From positions 29,961 through 93,960 of the forward strand of contig DAIDGW010000035.1 in NCBI GenBank assembly GCA_027452245.1: a stretch of 64,000 bases of DNA, in the 5' to 3' direction. The notes below the pieces were generated by a model. That model saw nothing but the letters and a program-made list of their open reading frames with translations, did not search any database and was not told the DNA's origin. Source of the stretch: Acidobacteriaceae bacterium (lineage in GTDB: Bacteria > Acidobacteriota > Terriglobia > Terriglobales > Acidobacteriaceae). The position numbers and the translations under genes were made by a program. This document shows positions 1 to 9,388 of the stretch, in pieces; position 1 is the stretch's first letter, and each line of letters begins with the position of its first letter.

Positions 1-1208
1 GCGATCTTGCCCCGCTCTCCTCCGCGGCACCCGGCCACCTTTGCGACAGCCGCATAAAGGCTGGTTGGGGATAATTTCCCGTACTCCTGGATCATGCGTT
101 CCACACGATCGCATTCGGTGCGGTCGATGAGCGCATTTTTCAACTGCTGCGGATTGATGCGCGGCGCATATTCGCTCAGCAGCGGAACAACCTGGTAGGA
201 GGCAATCACGTTTTCCATCACATTCTCGTCTTCCAGCAGGCGCACCCACGCCGACAATCGATCCTGCTGCAGCATGCCATCGTCGGTAGATTCGTCCGGA
301 GTCCCGGTGCCGACCAGGGTGACGGCATTTTCGGGAACGTTCATCCAGCTGTCGATCGTCTCGCCGGAGATTTCTTCTCCGTAGAGCGAACGCAGGTACC
401 CGGAAAAAATTTCGCGCAGTCGGCCGTAGCGGTCCGGATCCCTATCCCAATTCCCCAGCATGACGTAATGTTCGGCACAGAGATAATCATCCCGGCCGTC
501 TTCCTGGAAAGCCAGGCGATTCAGGAACAGTGGGTAGTTGTCATACGTGCCGTCGTCAGTTTCTTCTCCGAACAGCGACCGCCTTGTGCGGCCAAGGGTT
601 TCCTTTTCAATCTCGCGGAAAGTCTGGAAGAGGTCTTGTCCGACTTTTCGCAGAATAATTTTCTTGCGTACCTGAAAGGCGGCCAGGCGCTCACGATGCT
701 GGATCGCGCTCTCCTGCCGTCCACCGTCGTACCCCTTGATAAGAATGCGGCAGCGTTCCAATACCTGGGCAAACTGGGAGTTCATTTCGGCGCGCAAGAA
801 TTTGATGATGCCCAGACGCGCGAGGACGTCCAAGCTGAGCTTTCCGTCTTTTTTCGCGTAATTGAGCGTCGAAACCAGCAACTCGGCCAGCAATTCCTTC
901 AGGTCCGCCGCCTCGCCGGACCGGGGCAAGGCCTGAGCCGTCTTCTTGCGCAGCCAGGAAGGCCCACCTTGCTTGGGCTGAATCTCAGTTGAAAGAAGTC
1001 CTTCGAGCTCTCCATGACGCGCCAGCAATTTGGCAATATGGGCGCGGGCTGCCTCGCAAACTCGATTGCTCAAAACAACGTCGTGGCGCAGGTTATCGAC
1101 GCCGACGAGCAGCCCCCGCAAAGCGATGCTGGGGGTGGACGCAGCTAATTTCGGCGGGGCAGAGGAGTTCTGCGAACCGCCCAGGCGAAAGATGGGAATT
1201 CTTGGCAT
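1..1208 (-). CDS. Conserved-looking protein of unknown function (3' end cut by window)
   Basis: An open minus-strand frame runs from an ATG at 1208 to the window edge without a stop. It gives about 402 residues beginning MPRIPIFRLG. The ORF track misses it because it is not closed inside the window. The sequence is charged, soluble-looking and alpha-helical, with no signal peptide or membrane segment; the middle carries KEIEKETLGRTRRSLFGEE-like charged helices. I do not recognise the family. The track ORFs on either strand in this stretch (468..992, 521..772, 989..1240) are shadows of it. The gene has no close partner: 127 bases separate it from the next gene on the same strand. That it is real is fairly safe; its function is unknown. 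Confidence 0.75.
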   Translation of the reverse strand, partial: MPRIPIFRLGGSQNSSAPPKLAASTPSIALRGLLVGVDNLRHDVVLSNRVCEAARAHIAKLLARHGELEGLLSTEIQPKQGGPSWLRKKTAQALPRSGEAADLKELLAELLVSTLNYAKKDGKLSLDVLARLGIIKFLRAEMNSQFAQVLERCRILIKGYDGGRQESAIQHRERLAAFQVRKKIILRKVGQDLFQTFREIEKETLGRTRRSLFGEETDDGTYDNYPLFLNRLAFQEDGRDDYLCAEHYVMLGNWDRDPDRYGRLREIFSGYLRSLYGEEISGETIDSWMNVPENAVTLVGTGTPDESTDDGMLQQDRLSAWVRLLEDENVMENVIASYQVVPLLSEYAPRINPQQLKNALIDRTECDRVERMIQEYGKLSPTSLYAAVAKVAGCRGGERGKI

Positions 1209-1335
1209 GCGCCGCTAGCGTGTTCCTCGGAAGCTGCTGATTTGGCAGCTACATACCGAGGCTAGCATGCCGCAACAGGCCTCTAAAGTTACCCAAGTTA
1301 CCGGAATTGCGAAACAAAGGGGAAACTCTTCAGCT

Positions 1336-2262
1336 TCAGGCGCGAAGCATATTCCTGAGAACGAAAAAGGCGTTGGCAGGACGCTCACCCAAACGCCGCA
1401 TGAAGTAGGGATACCATTCAGTTCCAAACGGAACATACACGCGCATCCGCCAGCCCTCGCGAACCAGGCTTTGTTGCAGGTCGCGCCGAATGCCGTAAAG
1501 CATCTGGAACTCAAATGAATCGCGCGCAATTTTCTCGCGGGTCGCGAAGGCTTGCACTTCCCGAATGATACTTTCGTCGTGAGTCGCGATTCCGTGATAA
1601 ATGCCGCTCTTCAACAGCATCTTCATCAAGTGGATATAGTTCACATCCACCTCGCTCTTATTCTCGAACGCAATACTGGCGGGCTCCTGGTACGCTCCCT
1701 TACACAGGCGAATGCGAATTCCGGCCGATAGAAGGTCGGCGACATCTTTTTCGGAGCGGCGCAGATACGCCTGAATCACTGTGCCGACACTGTTCTGATT
1801 TCCCGACGTTTGATGAAGCTCACGAACGAAATCCAGCGTCCGCTGCGTATATGGCGACCCCTCCATATCCACGCGAACAAAACCCGGCGGATTCATGCTT
1901 GCTGCCTGGGCCACCAATCCGCTCACCAGTTCGCGGGCGAGATTCTCGTCGACATCCAGCCCCATGTGGGTCAACTTCAAACTGATATTCGCGTTCAGCG
2001 AATTTGCCGTAATCGCATTGAGGATCTCTCGGTAGAGCCTCGCGCTGTGGCGGGCTTCCTCGGCATTGGTTACGTTCTCGCCCAGGTTGTCGATACTGAC
2101 GCTCATTCCGGCGCGATTCACAGCCTGTGTCACCCGCACAGCATCAGTGATTTCATTTCCGGCGACAAAACGTCCTGAAACCCGCCGACCGATGGAAGAT
2201 TGTTCAGCAAAATTGCGGAAAGAACGGTTTTCCGAGAGATGAACGAAGAACGCTCTCAGCAT
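1336..2262 (-). CDS. Proline dehydrogenase (monofunctional, FAD-dependent)
   Basis: Oxidises L-proline to delta-1-pyrroline-5-carboxylate and passes electrons through FAD to the respiratory chain, the first step of proline use. At 308 residues it matches the single-domain PRODH barrel rather than the long bifunctional PutA. Family signatures are in order: ISLKLTHMG near residue 100, RVDMEGSPYT near 130, IRLCKGAYQEP near 185, and the C-terminal RVYVPFGTEWYPYFMRRLGERPAN, whose paired arginines bind the substrate carboxylate in this family. The ATG at 2262 opens directly into the expected N-terminal helices. No P5C dehydrogenase partner lies beside it. Confidence 0.93.
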   Translation of the reverse strand: MLRAFFVHLSENRSFRNFAEQSSIGRRVSGRFVAGNEITDAVRVTQAVNRAGMSVSIDNLGENVTNAEEARHSARLYREILNAITANSLNANISLKLTHMGLDVDENLARELVSGLVAQAASMNPPGFVRVDMEGSPYTQRTLDFVRELHQTSGNQNSVGTVIQAYLRRSEKDVADLLSAGIRIRLCKGAYQEPASIAFENKSEVDVNYIHLMKMLLKSGIYHGIATHDESIIREVQAFATREKIARDSFEFQMLYGIRRDLQQSLVREGWRMRVYVPFGTEWYPYFMRRLGERPANAFFVLRNMLRA

Positions 2263-2431
2263 GTAACACCTGCTCGTATAGGAAATTTAAGGGAAGAAAG
2301 GCCTGGCTGGCGTATAAAGCTCACAGAAGGTTTTACCACAACCGGGCGCAATCGGGATGTGAGCTTACACCCTGTTCCAGAAGTGGAAACTGAGGTATTC
2401 CTCAAACCAAAAAAACATCTTAATTGGACGC

Positions 2432-2773
2432 TTACTGATCTTCGAACTTGACCTCGACCGGCTGCGTGGTTTCATGCGGAGCAGGTTCCCATCGCCACTT
2501 CTCCACGGCTTCTTGCGCCGCCTGGGCCAGGATGGGGTGGCCGCCCTTCACCTGGATCGTTTTCACGGTTCCGTTAGGTTCGACCACGACATCGAGCCGT
2601 ACCGCTCCGTGAATCTGCATTCTGCGCGCGAGTTCCGGATAACGAGGGGCGACCTTACTGACGATCTTTCGTCCCTCTGAGTCCTGGGCAAACACTTGGT
2701 TGGGGGCCGACACAACCACTACGACAGAGAGCAGGACCCCGATGGCTCCCCATCGCCGCAAGTAGCTTTTCAT
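2432..2773 (-). CDS. Secreted TonB C-terminal domain protein
   Basis: A 113-residue protein with an N-terminal signal peptide (MKSYLRRWGAIGVLLSVVVVVSAPNQVFAQ) followed by a single TonB-family C-terminal fold. The fold shows the usual PRYPELARRMQIHGAVRLDVVVEPNGTV and EAVEKWRWEPA segments. It lacks the transmembrane anchor and proline-rich spacer of a working TonB, so it is probably a free periplasmic or envelope-associated domain rather than the energy transducer. Such stand-alone copies are common in acidobacteria. It lies between proline dehydrogenase and thioredoxin reductase on the same strand, without an obvious functional link. Confidence 0.85.
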   Translation of the reverse strand: MKSYLRRWGAIGVLLSVVVVVSAPNQVFAQDSEGRKIVSKVAPRYPELARRMQIHGAVRLDVVVEPNGTVKTIQVKGGHPILAQAAQEAVEKWRWEPAPHETTQPVEVKFEDQ

Positions 2774-2850
2774 TTACACGTAGTCTAAGAAACCTCTGAG
2801 GGGAGCAGAAGATAACCGAAGTAACGGGAATCGGTCGGAAGATCGAGGGG

Positions 2851-3783
2851 TTACTTGCCGTGCTCCTCCAGGAATTTTTCCACTTCGATGGCGGCCATGC
2901 ACCCGGTTCCCGCAGCCGTGATGGCCTGGCGATAGCGCCGGTCCTGCACGTCCCCGCAGGCAAACACGCCGTGAACCCGCGTATGCACGTAGTTGTGCGT
3001 CTTAAGATAGCCGTCCTGATCCATATCGAGTTGGCCTTCGAACATCTTAGCGTTAGGCTCGTGGCCGATTCCCAGAAACATGGCACTGGTGGGAAAATCC
3101 CAAACTTTGCCGGTTTTGAGGTTCCGCAGCTTCAAGGCGGTCACTTCTTTCTTTTCCACATCATGCACGTCTTCCACGACGGTATCGGTCAGAAACTGAA
3201 TTTTCGGATGCTCCTGCGCGCGCTTGAGCATGATCTTCGAGGCACGGAAAGAATCGCGGCGGTGAATGAGCGTAACTTTCGTCGCGAAGCGGGTGAGGAA
3301 CAAGGCTTCTTCCATGGCCGAGTCACCGCCGCCGATCACAACAATTTCTTTTCCCGAGAAGAAGAAGCCGTCACAGGTGGCGCATGAAGAGACGCCATGC
3401 CCAATCAGTTGCTGCTCATGGGGAAGCCCTAACCATCTAGCGGAGGCTCCGCTGGCGATTATGAGGCTTTGCGTATGAACCTGATGCTTGCCGAGGTGCA
3501 GCACGAAAGGTCTTTGGCTCAGATCGGCGCTCGTGAGGTGCGCCATGCGGTACTCCGCACCGAAACGTTCCGCCTGCTTGCGCATGTTCTCGATCAATTG
3601 TGGACCGAGGATCCCCTCGGGGAACCCGGGGAAATTCTCCACCAGCGTCGTCAACGACAGTTGCCCGCCCGGTTCGTGACCCTCAATCACCAGCGGACTG
3701 AGATTGGCGCGGGCCGTATAAAGTGCAGCGGTGTGGCCGGAGCATCCGGAACCAATGATCACTACATTGCGAATTTCGCTCAT
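2851..3783 (-). CDS. trxB: Thioredoxin-disulfide reductase
   Basis: NADPH-dependent flavoenzyme that keeps thioredoxin reduced in the cytoplasm. The 310-residue length is typical of the low-molecular-weight bacterial enzyme. Visible motifs are an N-terminal FAD dinucleotide fold (IIGSGCSGHTAALYTARA), the redox-active CATC (SSCATCDG, near residue 132), a second Rossmann motif for NADPH (VVIGGGDSAMEEA), and the C-terminal FAD motif FACGDVQDRRYRQAITAAGTGCMAA. The first glycine motif reads GSGCSG rather than the more common GSGPAG. The ATG start at 3783 gives the normal N-terminus. Confidence 0.95.
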   Translation of the reverse strand: MSEIRNVVIIGSGCSGHTAALYTARANLSPLVIEGHEPGGQLSLTTLVENFPGFPEGILGPQLIENMRKQAERFGAEYRMAHLTSADLSQRPFVLHLGKHQVHTQSLIIASGASARWLGLPHEQQLIGHGVSSCATCDGFFFSGKEIVVIGGGDSAMEEALFLTRFATKVTLIHRRDSFRASKIMLKRAQEHPKIQFLTDTVVEDVHDVEKKEVTALKLRNLKTGKVWDFPTSAMFLGIGHEPNAKMFEGQLDMDQDGYLKTHNYVHTRVHGVFACGDVQDRRYRQAITAAGTGCMAAIEVEKFLEEHGK

Positions 3784-3868
3784 TTGTTTTTATCGGTGCA
3801 GATATAGATTGCAGATTTGAATTTTGGATGCAAAGCGTAAACGTCTTCATGCTTCCGCGAGATTCTCG

Positions 3869-4621
3869 CTATTGATCTTTCCCGGGTTTGCGAGTGGCTG
3901 ATTCTCCGGCTGCCGATTTGCCGCTTGAAATTTTTGCCAGCTCCACCGGCACGATTCTCCTCACACCGAGCATCTTGCGATAACTTGCCAGGATTGATGA
4001 GCCGCTCCGGAACAACGGTTCATAGGCGCTCTGGTCGACTGCCGGGCCGCCTTCGGCCTGCGTACAACGCGCCAATGCGACCGAAGCTTTCCCAAAACGC
4101 TCCAGACGAATCCGGCTGACCGGGGTGTTGGCATTCAACATGGTCAATGGCGATGTCACCGCAGACGCGCTGTCTTCCAATGAAATCTGGATCAACTCTT
4201 TGGGATCCCGAATGTGCAGCACCAGGGTCTCCACCATATTCTGTCCATCGTTGCTGAACGAATATTGCACATTGGAAAAAGACGCCTGTTCAGGGAACTC
4301 GCGGCGAATTCGTACGTAACTAGCTACAGAGGGCTTTTGGGAAACCTGGGCGGCCTGCTGCGCCTGCAGAAAATTCGGCATGTCCGTCAACGTGGATACT
4401 CCGCGAGAGATTTCGAAATCACTGCCGAAAGCGGATTGCTTCGGAATCCGGGACAGCGCGGAACCGATTTCCTTCTGTTCTTCTGCGGAAGGTGTGCAGA
4501 CATTCAGCACGTTCACCTTGACCTGCGGCTGCTGGGAAGAGGGTGATGCATCCTGCTTGCCAGCCACCGCTACGGCGACCAAAGCGACGGCAACGAACGA
4601 GATTTGTAAGATTGTGCGCAC
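3869..4621 (-). CDS. Secreted protein of unknown function
   Basis: A 250-residue protein with a signal peptide (MRTILQISFVAVALVAVAVAGKQ). The mature part has no catalytic motif I recognise. It contains two cysteines about 160 residues apart (NVCTPS near residue 42, LARCTQ near 201), which could form a disulfide, and a basic, low-complexity C-terminus (KSAAGESATRKPGKDQ). It faces the divergent SpoIIE-type phosphatase gene across about 70 bases, so the two may share a promoter region. It probably acts in the periplasm or outer envelope; nothing more specific can be supported. Confidence 0.7.
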   Translation of the reverse strand: MRTILQISFVAVALVAVAVAGKQDASPSSQQPQVKVNVLNVCTPSAEEQKEIGSALSRIPKQSAFGSDFEISRGVSTLTDMPNFLQAQQAAQVSQKPSVASYVRIRREFPEQASFSNVQYSFSNDGQNMVETLVLHIRDPKELIQISLEDSASAVTSPLTMLNANTPVSRIRLERFGKASVALARCTQAEGGPAVDQSAYEPLFRSGSSILASYRKMLGVRRIVPVELAKISSGKSAAGESATRKPGKDQ

Positions 4622-4691
4622 CGCCGCATTCTAAATGAGAACCGGTGTCGCACGGCTATAATCGTATTTTTGAGCCTGCCCGCAATCGAGC

Positions 4692-6920
4692 ATGGAAATG
4701 AACTCTGCTTATTACAAATTCCGTGAAAAGCTCGTTCACGCGGGACTCTGGCCCGAAGGGCGCATGGCGCGGATCGCTTGCTATCTGGCTGGTCTGGCTG
4801 CGCTTTTATTCTTGCTGGAGCACATTCTGGGGCTTTTCGGCTCAAGCTGGGGCGAGCATCTCGAAGGCTGGGTCAATTTTCTTACATTTATTGCCGGTTT
4901 CCTGTTCGCTATCCTCGCTTTCGGATGGCTAAAGCGCCGGCTGTTATGGAGACTGCGCAATCGCCTGATCGTCACTTACGTTTTTATCGGCGTGATTCCG
5001 GTGGTATTGCTCGCCGCGATGGCATTTATTACCCTCTATCTTTTCGCCGGCCAATTTGCGGGCTTCATTGTGACCTCGGAATTAAACTCGCAAATGCGCA
5101 GCGCGGATGCGGGCAATGCAGCTATTGCCAATGAACTGGCAGCCCGGCTTGATCGCGGAGAGACTCCGAACGCGGAGTCGCTGGAAGGCCTGAAAAAACA
5201 TCAGACTGCCTGGCAAAAACGTCAGGTGTGCGCCTGGATCGGAAATACTCCCCTTCCCTTCTGTGCTGGGGACCCTGCCGCGAAATTTGCCTATCCAGAG
5301 TTCTTCAACAATCCAGCCAACGAATTTGCGCAGGACATGCGACGTGGAATGCCCTTTCACGCGATCGTGCGCGACCAAGACCACCTGTATCTTCGAGTTG
5401 CCATAGTGCTGCCAGCACGCTCGGCCCAGCTAACCGTTATCACAAGTGAGGCAGTTGATAAGGGCCTGATGTCGCAATTCGCCGAGAGCGTGGGTGAAAT
5501 CACGCTCTACGCCAGCGGAATTCATCTGGAAACGGCGCCCCCAGCGGCCGCGCCCTCAGAGCCATCGAAGACGCAGACCCAGATCACCAACTCAGATCAG
5601 GGCTTTGTGATCACCCAAAGCAAAAAGGGCTCCGCGCAAAAAGACCACGAACTGTTGACGCCTACGTTCACCGTGGGGAACCTGCCTCCTGCTTCCGGCT
5701 TCATCGATCGGGAAATCCATTTTGTGACGCCGCTGCGCGTCGTCGATTGGCATACCGGCGAGAGCGAACGAGCAGGCGCCCTGGTTCGGGTTCGCACGAC
5801 CCCTTCGTTGCTCTATGCCCATTTGTTCGCTTCGCTCGGGGACTTTGCCACGGGCGTCGAGTACATCCTGCTCGCGGTTGGAATCTTTTTCGCCATCATC
5901 GAACTGATAGCTCTATTCACCGGCACGCGTATGACGCGCACGGTGACCCGAGCCATCGCGGAACTGCACGAAGCCACCCGCCATGTGGACCGCGGCGATT
6001 TCAGTCACCGCATCCCCGTGCGATCCAGTGATCAACTGGCAGATCTCGCCCTGTCATTCAATTCCATGACGGCTTCCATCGAGAAGCTCATTCAAGAGCA
6101 AAAGGAGAAGCAGCGTCTCGAAAATGAGTTGGCTATTGCCCAGGAGGTCCAGGCTCAGCTCTTCCCGCGCCAGGTTTCAGAGCTGGAATCGCTGGAGGTA
6201 CACGGCTTCTGTCGTCCGGCCCGCACCGTGAGCGGAGACTACTACGATTTTCTCGCAGCAAGTTCCCACAAGATGATCCTCGCCGTGGGCGACATCAGCG
6301 GTAAGGGAATTTCAGCAGCCCTGCTGATGGCCACCATTCACTCCGCGGTGCGCGCTTACAGTGTTGAAAGCGCGCCACAGATGCGCGAACCGATGGCCGT
6401 CGGCAGCGTGGCCGGAAGTGGTCGCCTGATGGCGACGTGGCCCGAGGGAGCGGAGATTTCGCCGTCGTCTCTTCTAGCCTTACTGAATCACCAGTTATAC
6501 GAAAGCACGCCGCCGGAAAAATACGCAACTCTATTTCTTGGAATTTATGACGGTCTTTCCCATCGCCTGACGTACAGCAACGGCGGCCATCTTCCCCCCA
6601 TAATTATGGGAAAAGATGGTACCGTACGTCGCCTGGAATCTGGAGGAACCGTCGTCGGGCTGTTCGATAATATGTCGTACGACGAAGGATCGGTGCAGAT
6701 GCATGCGGGGGAGATTTTCGTGGCTTACAGCGACGGCGTCACCGAGCCCGAAAATGATTTTGGCGAGTTCGGCGAATCTCGTCTGATTGATATCGTGCGT
6801 GAGAACCGTGACGCGTCCTTAACCCAGATCAGCCAAGCCGTAACCCTTGCGGTTGATGACTGGATCGGCGACAACGAACAACCGGACGACGTCACGCTCG
6901 TGTTGGCACGAGCCCGGTAG
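4692..6920 (+). CDS. Membrane HAMP / SpoIIE-type (PP2C) serine phosphatase
   Basis: A 742-residue signalling phosphatase of the RsbU/SpoIIE kind, which usually dephosphorylates an anti-sigma-factor antagonist. Three hydrophobic helices occupy about residues 25-145, then an extracytoplasmic region, another helix near 390-415 (YILLAVGIFFAIIELIALF), and a HAMP linker (ELHEATRHVDRGDFSHRIPV). A short coiled coil (LIQEQKEKQRLENELAIAQEVQAQLFP) leads into the PP2C domain, with metal-binding motifs SGDYYDF, VGDISGKGISAALLMA and the late SDGVTEPEN and QPDDVTLV. No partner anti-sigma gene is adjacent. ATG 4692 is followed by another in-frame ATG at 4698, so the exact start is open by two codons. It ends five bases from the convergent kelch gene. 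Confidence 0.9.
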   Translation: MEMNSAYYKFREKLVHAGLWPEGRMARIACYLAGLAALLFLLEHILGLFGSSWGEHLEGWVNFLTFIAGFLFAILAFGWLKRRLLWRLRNRLIVTYVFIGVIPVVLLAAMAFITLYLFAGQFAGFIVTSELNSQMRSADAGNAAIANELAARLDRGETPNAESLEGLKKHQTAWQKRQVCAWIGNTPLPFCAGDPAAKFAYPEFFNNPANEFAQDMRRGMPFHAIVRDQDHLYLRVAIVLPARSAQLTVITSEAVDKGLMSQFAESVGEITLYASGIHLETAPPAAAPSEPSKTQTQITNSDQGFVITQSKKGSAQKDHELLTPTFTVGNLPPASGFIDREIHFVTPLRVVDWHTGESERAGALVRVRTTPSLLYAHLFASLGDFATGVEYILLAVGIFFAIIELIALFTGTRMTRTVTRAIAELHEATRHVDRGDFSHRIPVRSSDQLADLALSFNSMTASIEKLIQEQKEKQRLENELAIAQEVQAQLFPRQVSELESLEVHGFCRPARTVSGDYYDFLAASSHKMILAVGDISGKGISAALLMATIHSAVRAYSVESAPQMREPMAVGSVAGSGRLMATWPEGAEISPSSLLALLNHQLYESTPPEKYATLFLGIYDGLSHRLTYSNGGHLPPIIMGKDGTVRRLESGGTVVGLFDNMSYDEGSVQMHAGEIFVAYSDGVTEPENDFGEFGESRLIDIVRENRDASLTQISQAVTLAVDDWIGDNEQPDDVTLVLARAR

Positions 6921-6924
6921 GAAT

Positions 6925-7971
6925 TTATTTCTTCTTGACCGAAATTACGGTGACATCCTTTGTTATCGTCTGCCCCTGCAACATTCCCCCGACAATCAAC
7001 ATCCCCTGGGGCGTGGACAGAAGACCGCGGGCGTCGAGGCGGGGCTCAGGAGTGTCGCTACCGACAAAATCCCACGAGTTGCTACGTAGATCGAAATAAA
7101 ACGTCGTCGCCGCCGGTTCAACCGCCTTGCCGTGATAATCCAACCCCTTGTAATTGTGGGGCTCGCTCGTTCCCCCGGAAAAATAGATCCGATGCTCCTT
7201 TTCTGAACTTCCTCCCGCAATGCCAAAACGCGCCGTGCCCGGATCATCCGGAAGTTTCGTCCACACGATCTTATGGGGATTTCTTGGCTCGATCTTGCCC
7301 ATCCAGCACTGGTCCGAAGCCACGTAGGGAGCGCCCGACGCGGTATTCCTGGCCGCTCCATCGATATACACGATTGTGTCTTGTACCAGGCCGCCAGCAT
7401 GCCCGAAGACCGGAGTTCCGGGATACGGTGTGGCCTCGCTCCACGCGTTTTTCTGCGCATCGTAGACTTGCACCTTGTTGACCGGCCCGGCATTCGACCG
7501 TCCTCCAATGATGTAGATGTATCGATCGCGCAACACGCCGACCACTGCATCATCCACTGCCACGGGCATATCAGGAGCGCGATACCACCGGTGCTCATTC
7601 GGGATGAAGGCATTCACGTCCGGAACGATGATTTCGTTCCCATCTTTATCGACGATGTATCCCCCGAAAACGTAGACTCTGTTCTGAGCCCCAGCTGCCG
7701 ACGCACCCAACCGGCCGGCAACTCCGGGAAGATCTGGCCCTGGAACCCACGTATCAGATCCCATATGCAGGACGTACATTCTGTTGCTAACGTCCTTCCA
7801 GGTCTTGCGTGGCCCTAGTCCCATGATTGAAAAGAGCTGGGCCCCGCCCCGCAGCCTTGCAACCGCATTATTGGCGAGCGCCTCCGGAAGTGCCGGAATC
7901 TTTGGTTGATCCGCCCCGCGCATCGCGACCGCGAGCAACACAACTACCAGGAATGTGCAGACTTTTTTCAT
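6925..7971 (-). CDS. Secreted kelch-repeat protein
   Basis: A 348-residue protein with a signal peptide (MKKVCTFLVVVLLAVAMRG) and a series of kelch-type blades, seen as repeated YVFGGYIV, YIIGGRSNAGPVNKVQVYDAQKNAWSEATPYP, RIYFSGGTS and MLIVGGM segments. The spacing fits a beta-propeller of about six blades that fills the whole mature chain, with no extra catalytic domain. Kelch propellers act as binding platforms or, less often, as oxidases or sialate mutarotases; nothing here selects between these. The gene is convergent with the phosphatase and ends five bases from it. Confidence 0.85.
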   Translation of the reverse strand: MKKVCTFLVVVLLAVAMRGADQPKIPALPEALANNAVARLRGGAQLFSIMGLGPRKTWKDVSNRMYVLHMGSDTWVPGPDLPGVAGRLGASAAGAQNRVYVFGGYIVDKDGNEIIVPDVNAFIPNEHRWYRAPDMPVAVDDAVVGVLRDRYIYIIGGRSNAGPVNKVQVYDAQKNAWSEATPYPGTPVFGHAGGLVQDTIVYIDGAARNTASGAPYVASDQCWMGKIEPRNPHKIVWTKLPDDPGTARFGIAGGSSEKEHRIYFSGGTSEPHNYKGLDYHGKAVEPAATTFYFDLRSNSWDFVGSDTPEPRLDARGLLSTPQGMLIVGGMLQGQTITKDVTVISVKKK

Positions 7972-8014
7972 CGCTGCATTCTACGGATTCAGGCATTCGA
8001 GGGCAAAAGCAAAG

Positions 8015-8488
8015 CTACTTCACATGGTGCTGGCGCACCGCGTGGATGAAATCGGTATAAGCAGGAGTTTGTCCCAGAGAGCGCATCCGGGTTGCGATCT
8101 GGCCGCGATGATAGGCCGAGTGCAGAATGACGTGATTCAGAATATCGACCACACTGCTGTTCCACGGCTCGCCTTTGCTGTTTTTGTAGGCAACGTCCGC
8201 GTTGATCGATGAATTGTCCAGTTTGGCGAGGAAGTCGCTCCACATCTTCGGCACATCCTCAGCGTATTTTTCGCAGTCTTGCATCCTGAGATCGGGCCAG
8301 ACGGCGACGCTGGGCGGACGCGATTGCAGGCGCTCGAACCACAAGTATTCGGCCGAAAGAATGTGTGAAAAAAGCTGCATGCATCGCGGCTCCGGCGGAG
8401 TATTCGCCCGCAATGCGGCAAGAACTTCGCAATTTGCCCATGCATCGTAGGCAAATTGCCGCTGGAAATTCTGCCGAAGGTCCACCAA
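8015..8488 (-). CDS. DinB/YfiT-family protein
   Basis: A 157-residue four-helix-bundle protein of the DinB superfamily, in which three histidines bind a divalent metal. The expected histidine positions are visible in LFSHILSAEYLWFERL near residue 45 and in HVILHSAYHRGQIATRMRSLG near 125-145, the most conserved stretch of the family. Members include thiol-dependent transferases and many uncharacterised proteins; the substrate here is unknown. Length is typical. The gene is divergent from phoU across a region that carries a 14-base palindrome. Confidence 0.88.
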   Translation of the reverse strand: MVDLRQNFQRQFAYDAWANCEVLAALRANTPPEPRCMQLFSHILSAEYLWFERLQSRPPSVAVWPDLRMQDCEKYAEDVPKMWSDFLAKLDNSSINADVAYKNSKGEPWNSSVVDILNHVILHSAYHRGQIATRMRSLGQTPAYTDFIHAVRQHHVK

Positions 8489-8566
8489 TCCAATCTAAAT
8501 CCAGAAACATACTGGGCGCAAACCCGGAACCCGGACTTTCACATCCAACAGCCTTTTAATCACATT

Positions 8567-8580
8567 TTCACAATTGTGAA
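8567..8580. promoter_or_regulatory. Perfect 14-bp palindrome between dinB-like gene and phoU
   Basis: TTCACAATTGTGAA is a perfect inverted repeat in the roughly 130-base gap between the divergent DinB-like and PhoU genes. Another TGTGA half-site follows about 13 bases later. The form suits a dimeric helix-turn-helix repressor or activator. Which of the two genes it serves cannot be told. Confidence 0.5.
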
Positions 8581-8623
8581 TTAGACTCTGTGAGTTAAAT
8601 TGGATCGTTCGCCCACGATCAGA

Positions 8624-9388
8624 ATGGCACGCAAACCCAAGGGTTCCCAAGACGCGCGATCCGGCAACGGTGATCAGGATTTGTCAGAGTCCGCAACCGC
8701 GAAGCCCGCAAAATCTGCCGCCAGATCGCAGGAGTCGCGTACCTCCGGATTGAGCTCGGAAGACCTCAGCCAGCTCGCTCTCAAAGCCTGCCTGATCGCG
8801 CGTGATGCCGCCTTCAATTTGCGCGACCTGCTCACAGAATCTTCGCGCATGGCCTTTCTGGCCATCAAGGACTGCGAGAAAGAACTTGACCTGATCGAAC
8901 GCCGCATTGACGAAGAGTTACCCGCCGCTATCACTCGAGTCAACGAGGTCCGCGCGCGACAGTTGCTTTCCGCTCTGAAGAGCACGACCGACCTGGAGCG
9001 TATCGGGGACCTCGTCATGAGCGTGGCCTTGCGAGTTCAAGCCCGGCAGGAAAAAATTCCATCCGCCGACTCCCGCCAGCTTGTCGAAATGGCGGCGATC
9101 CTTCGGGACATGCTCGACCTCATCTACCAGGGCTTCTCGAAGCTTAACCTGGAGTGTGCGCGAAGAGTCCTCCAGATGGATAAAGATGTAGACCGCCTTT
9201 GCCACGGCCTGTTCCAAAAGCATCTGGCAACGCATGAGCATGGCGGTGTATCCAGTTTCGAAATCCTTCTCATGGCGCAGGCCCTCGAGCGCGCCGGCGA
9301 TCACACCACGAATTTAGCTGAGGATCTCTACAGCCTGATTGAAGGCCGCAGCCTGCGGCACGCACCGAAGAAGCGTGCGGCACCATAA
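8624..9388 (+). CDS. phoU: PhoU-family phosphate signalling protein
   Basis: PhoU couples the high-affinity phosphate transporter to the PhoR/PhoB pair and represses the Pho response when phosphate is plentiful. Two PhoU helical-bundle repeats are visible: ARDAAFNLRDLLTESSRMAFLAIKDCEKELDLIERRIDEELP with LKSTTDLERIGDLVMSVALR, and LDLIYQGFSKLNLECARRVLQMDKDVDRLCHGL with AQALERAGDHTTNLAEDLYSLIEG. ER.GD/ERAGDH motifs carry the metal-binding acidic residues of the family. An unusual 45-residue basic, serine-rich tail precedes the first repeat. The track uses a TTG at 8600; the ATG at 8624 (MARKPKG) is the likelier start. The PhoB-type regulator follows; no pst genes are present. Confidence 0.9.
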   Translation: MARKPKGSQDARSGNGDQDLSESATAKPAKSAARSQESRTSGLSSEDLSQLALKACLIARDAAFNLRDLLTESSRMAFLAIKDCEKELDLIERRIDEELPAAITRVNEVRARQLLSALKSTTDLERIGDLVMSVALRVQARQEKIPSADSRQLVEMAAILRDMLDLIYQGFSKLNLECARRVLQMDKDVDRLCHGLFQKHLATHEHGGVSSFEILLMAQALERAGDHTTNLAEDLYSLIEGRSLRHAPKKRAAP

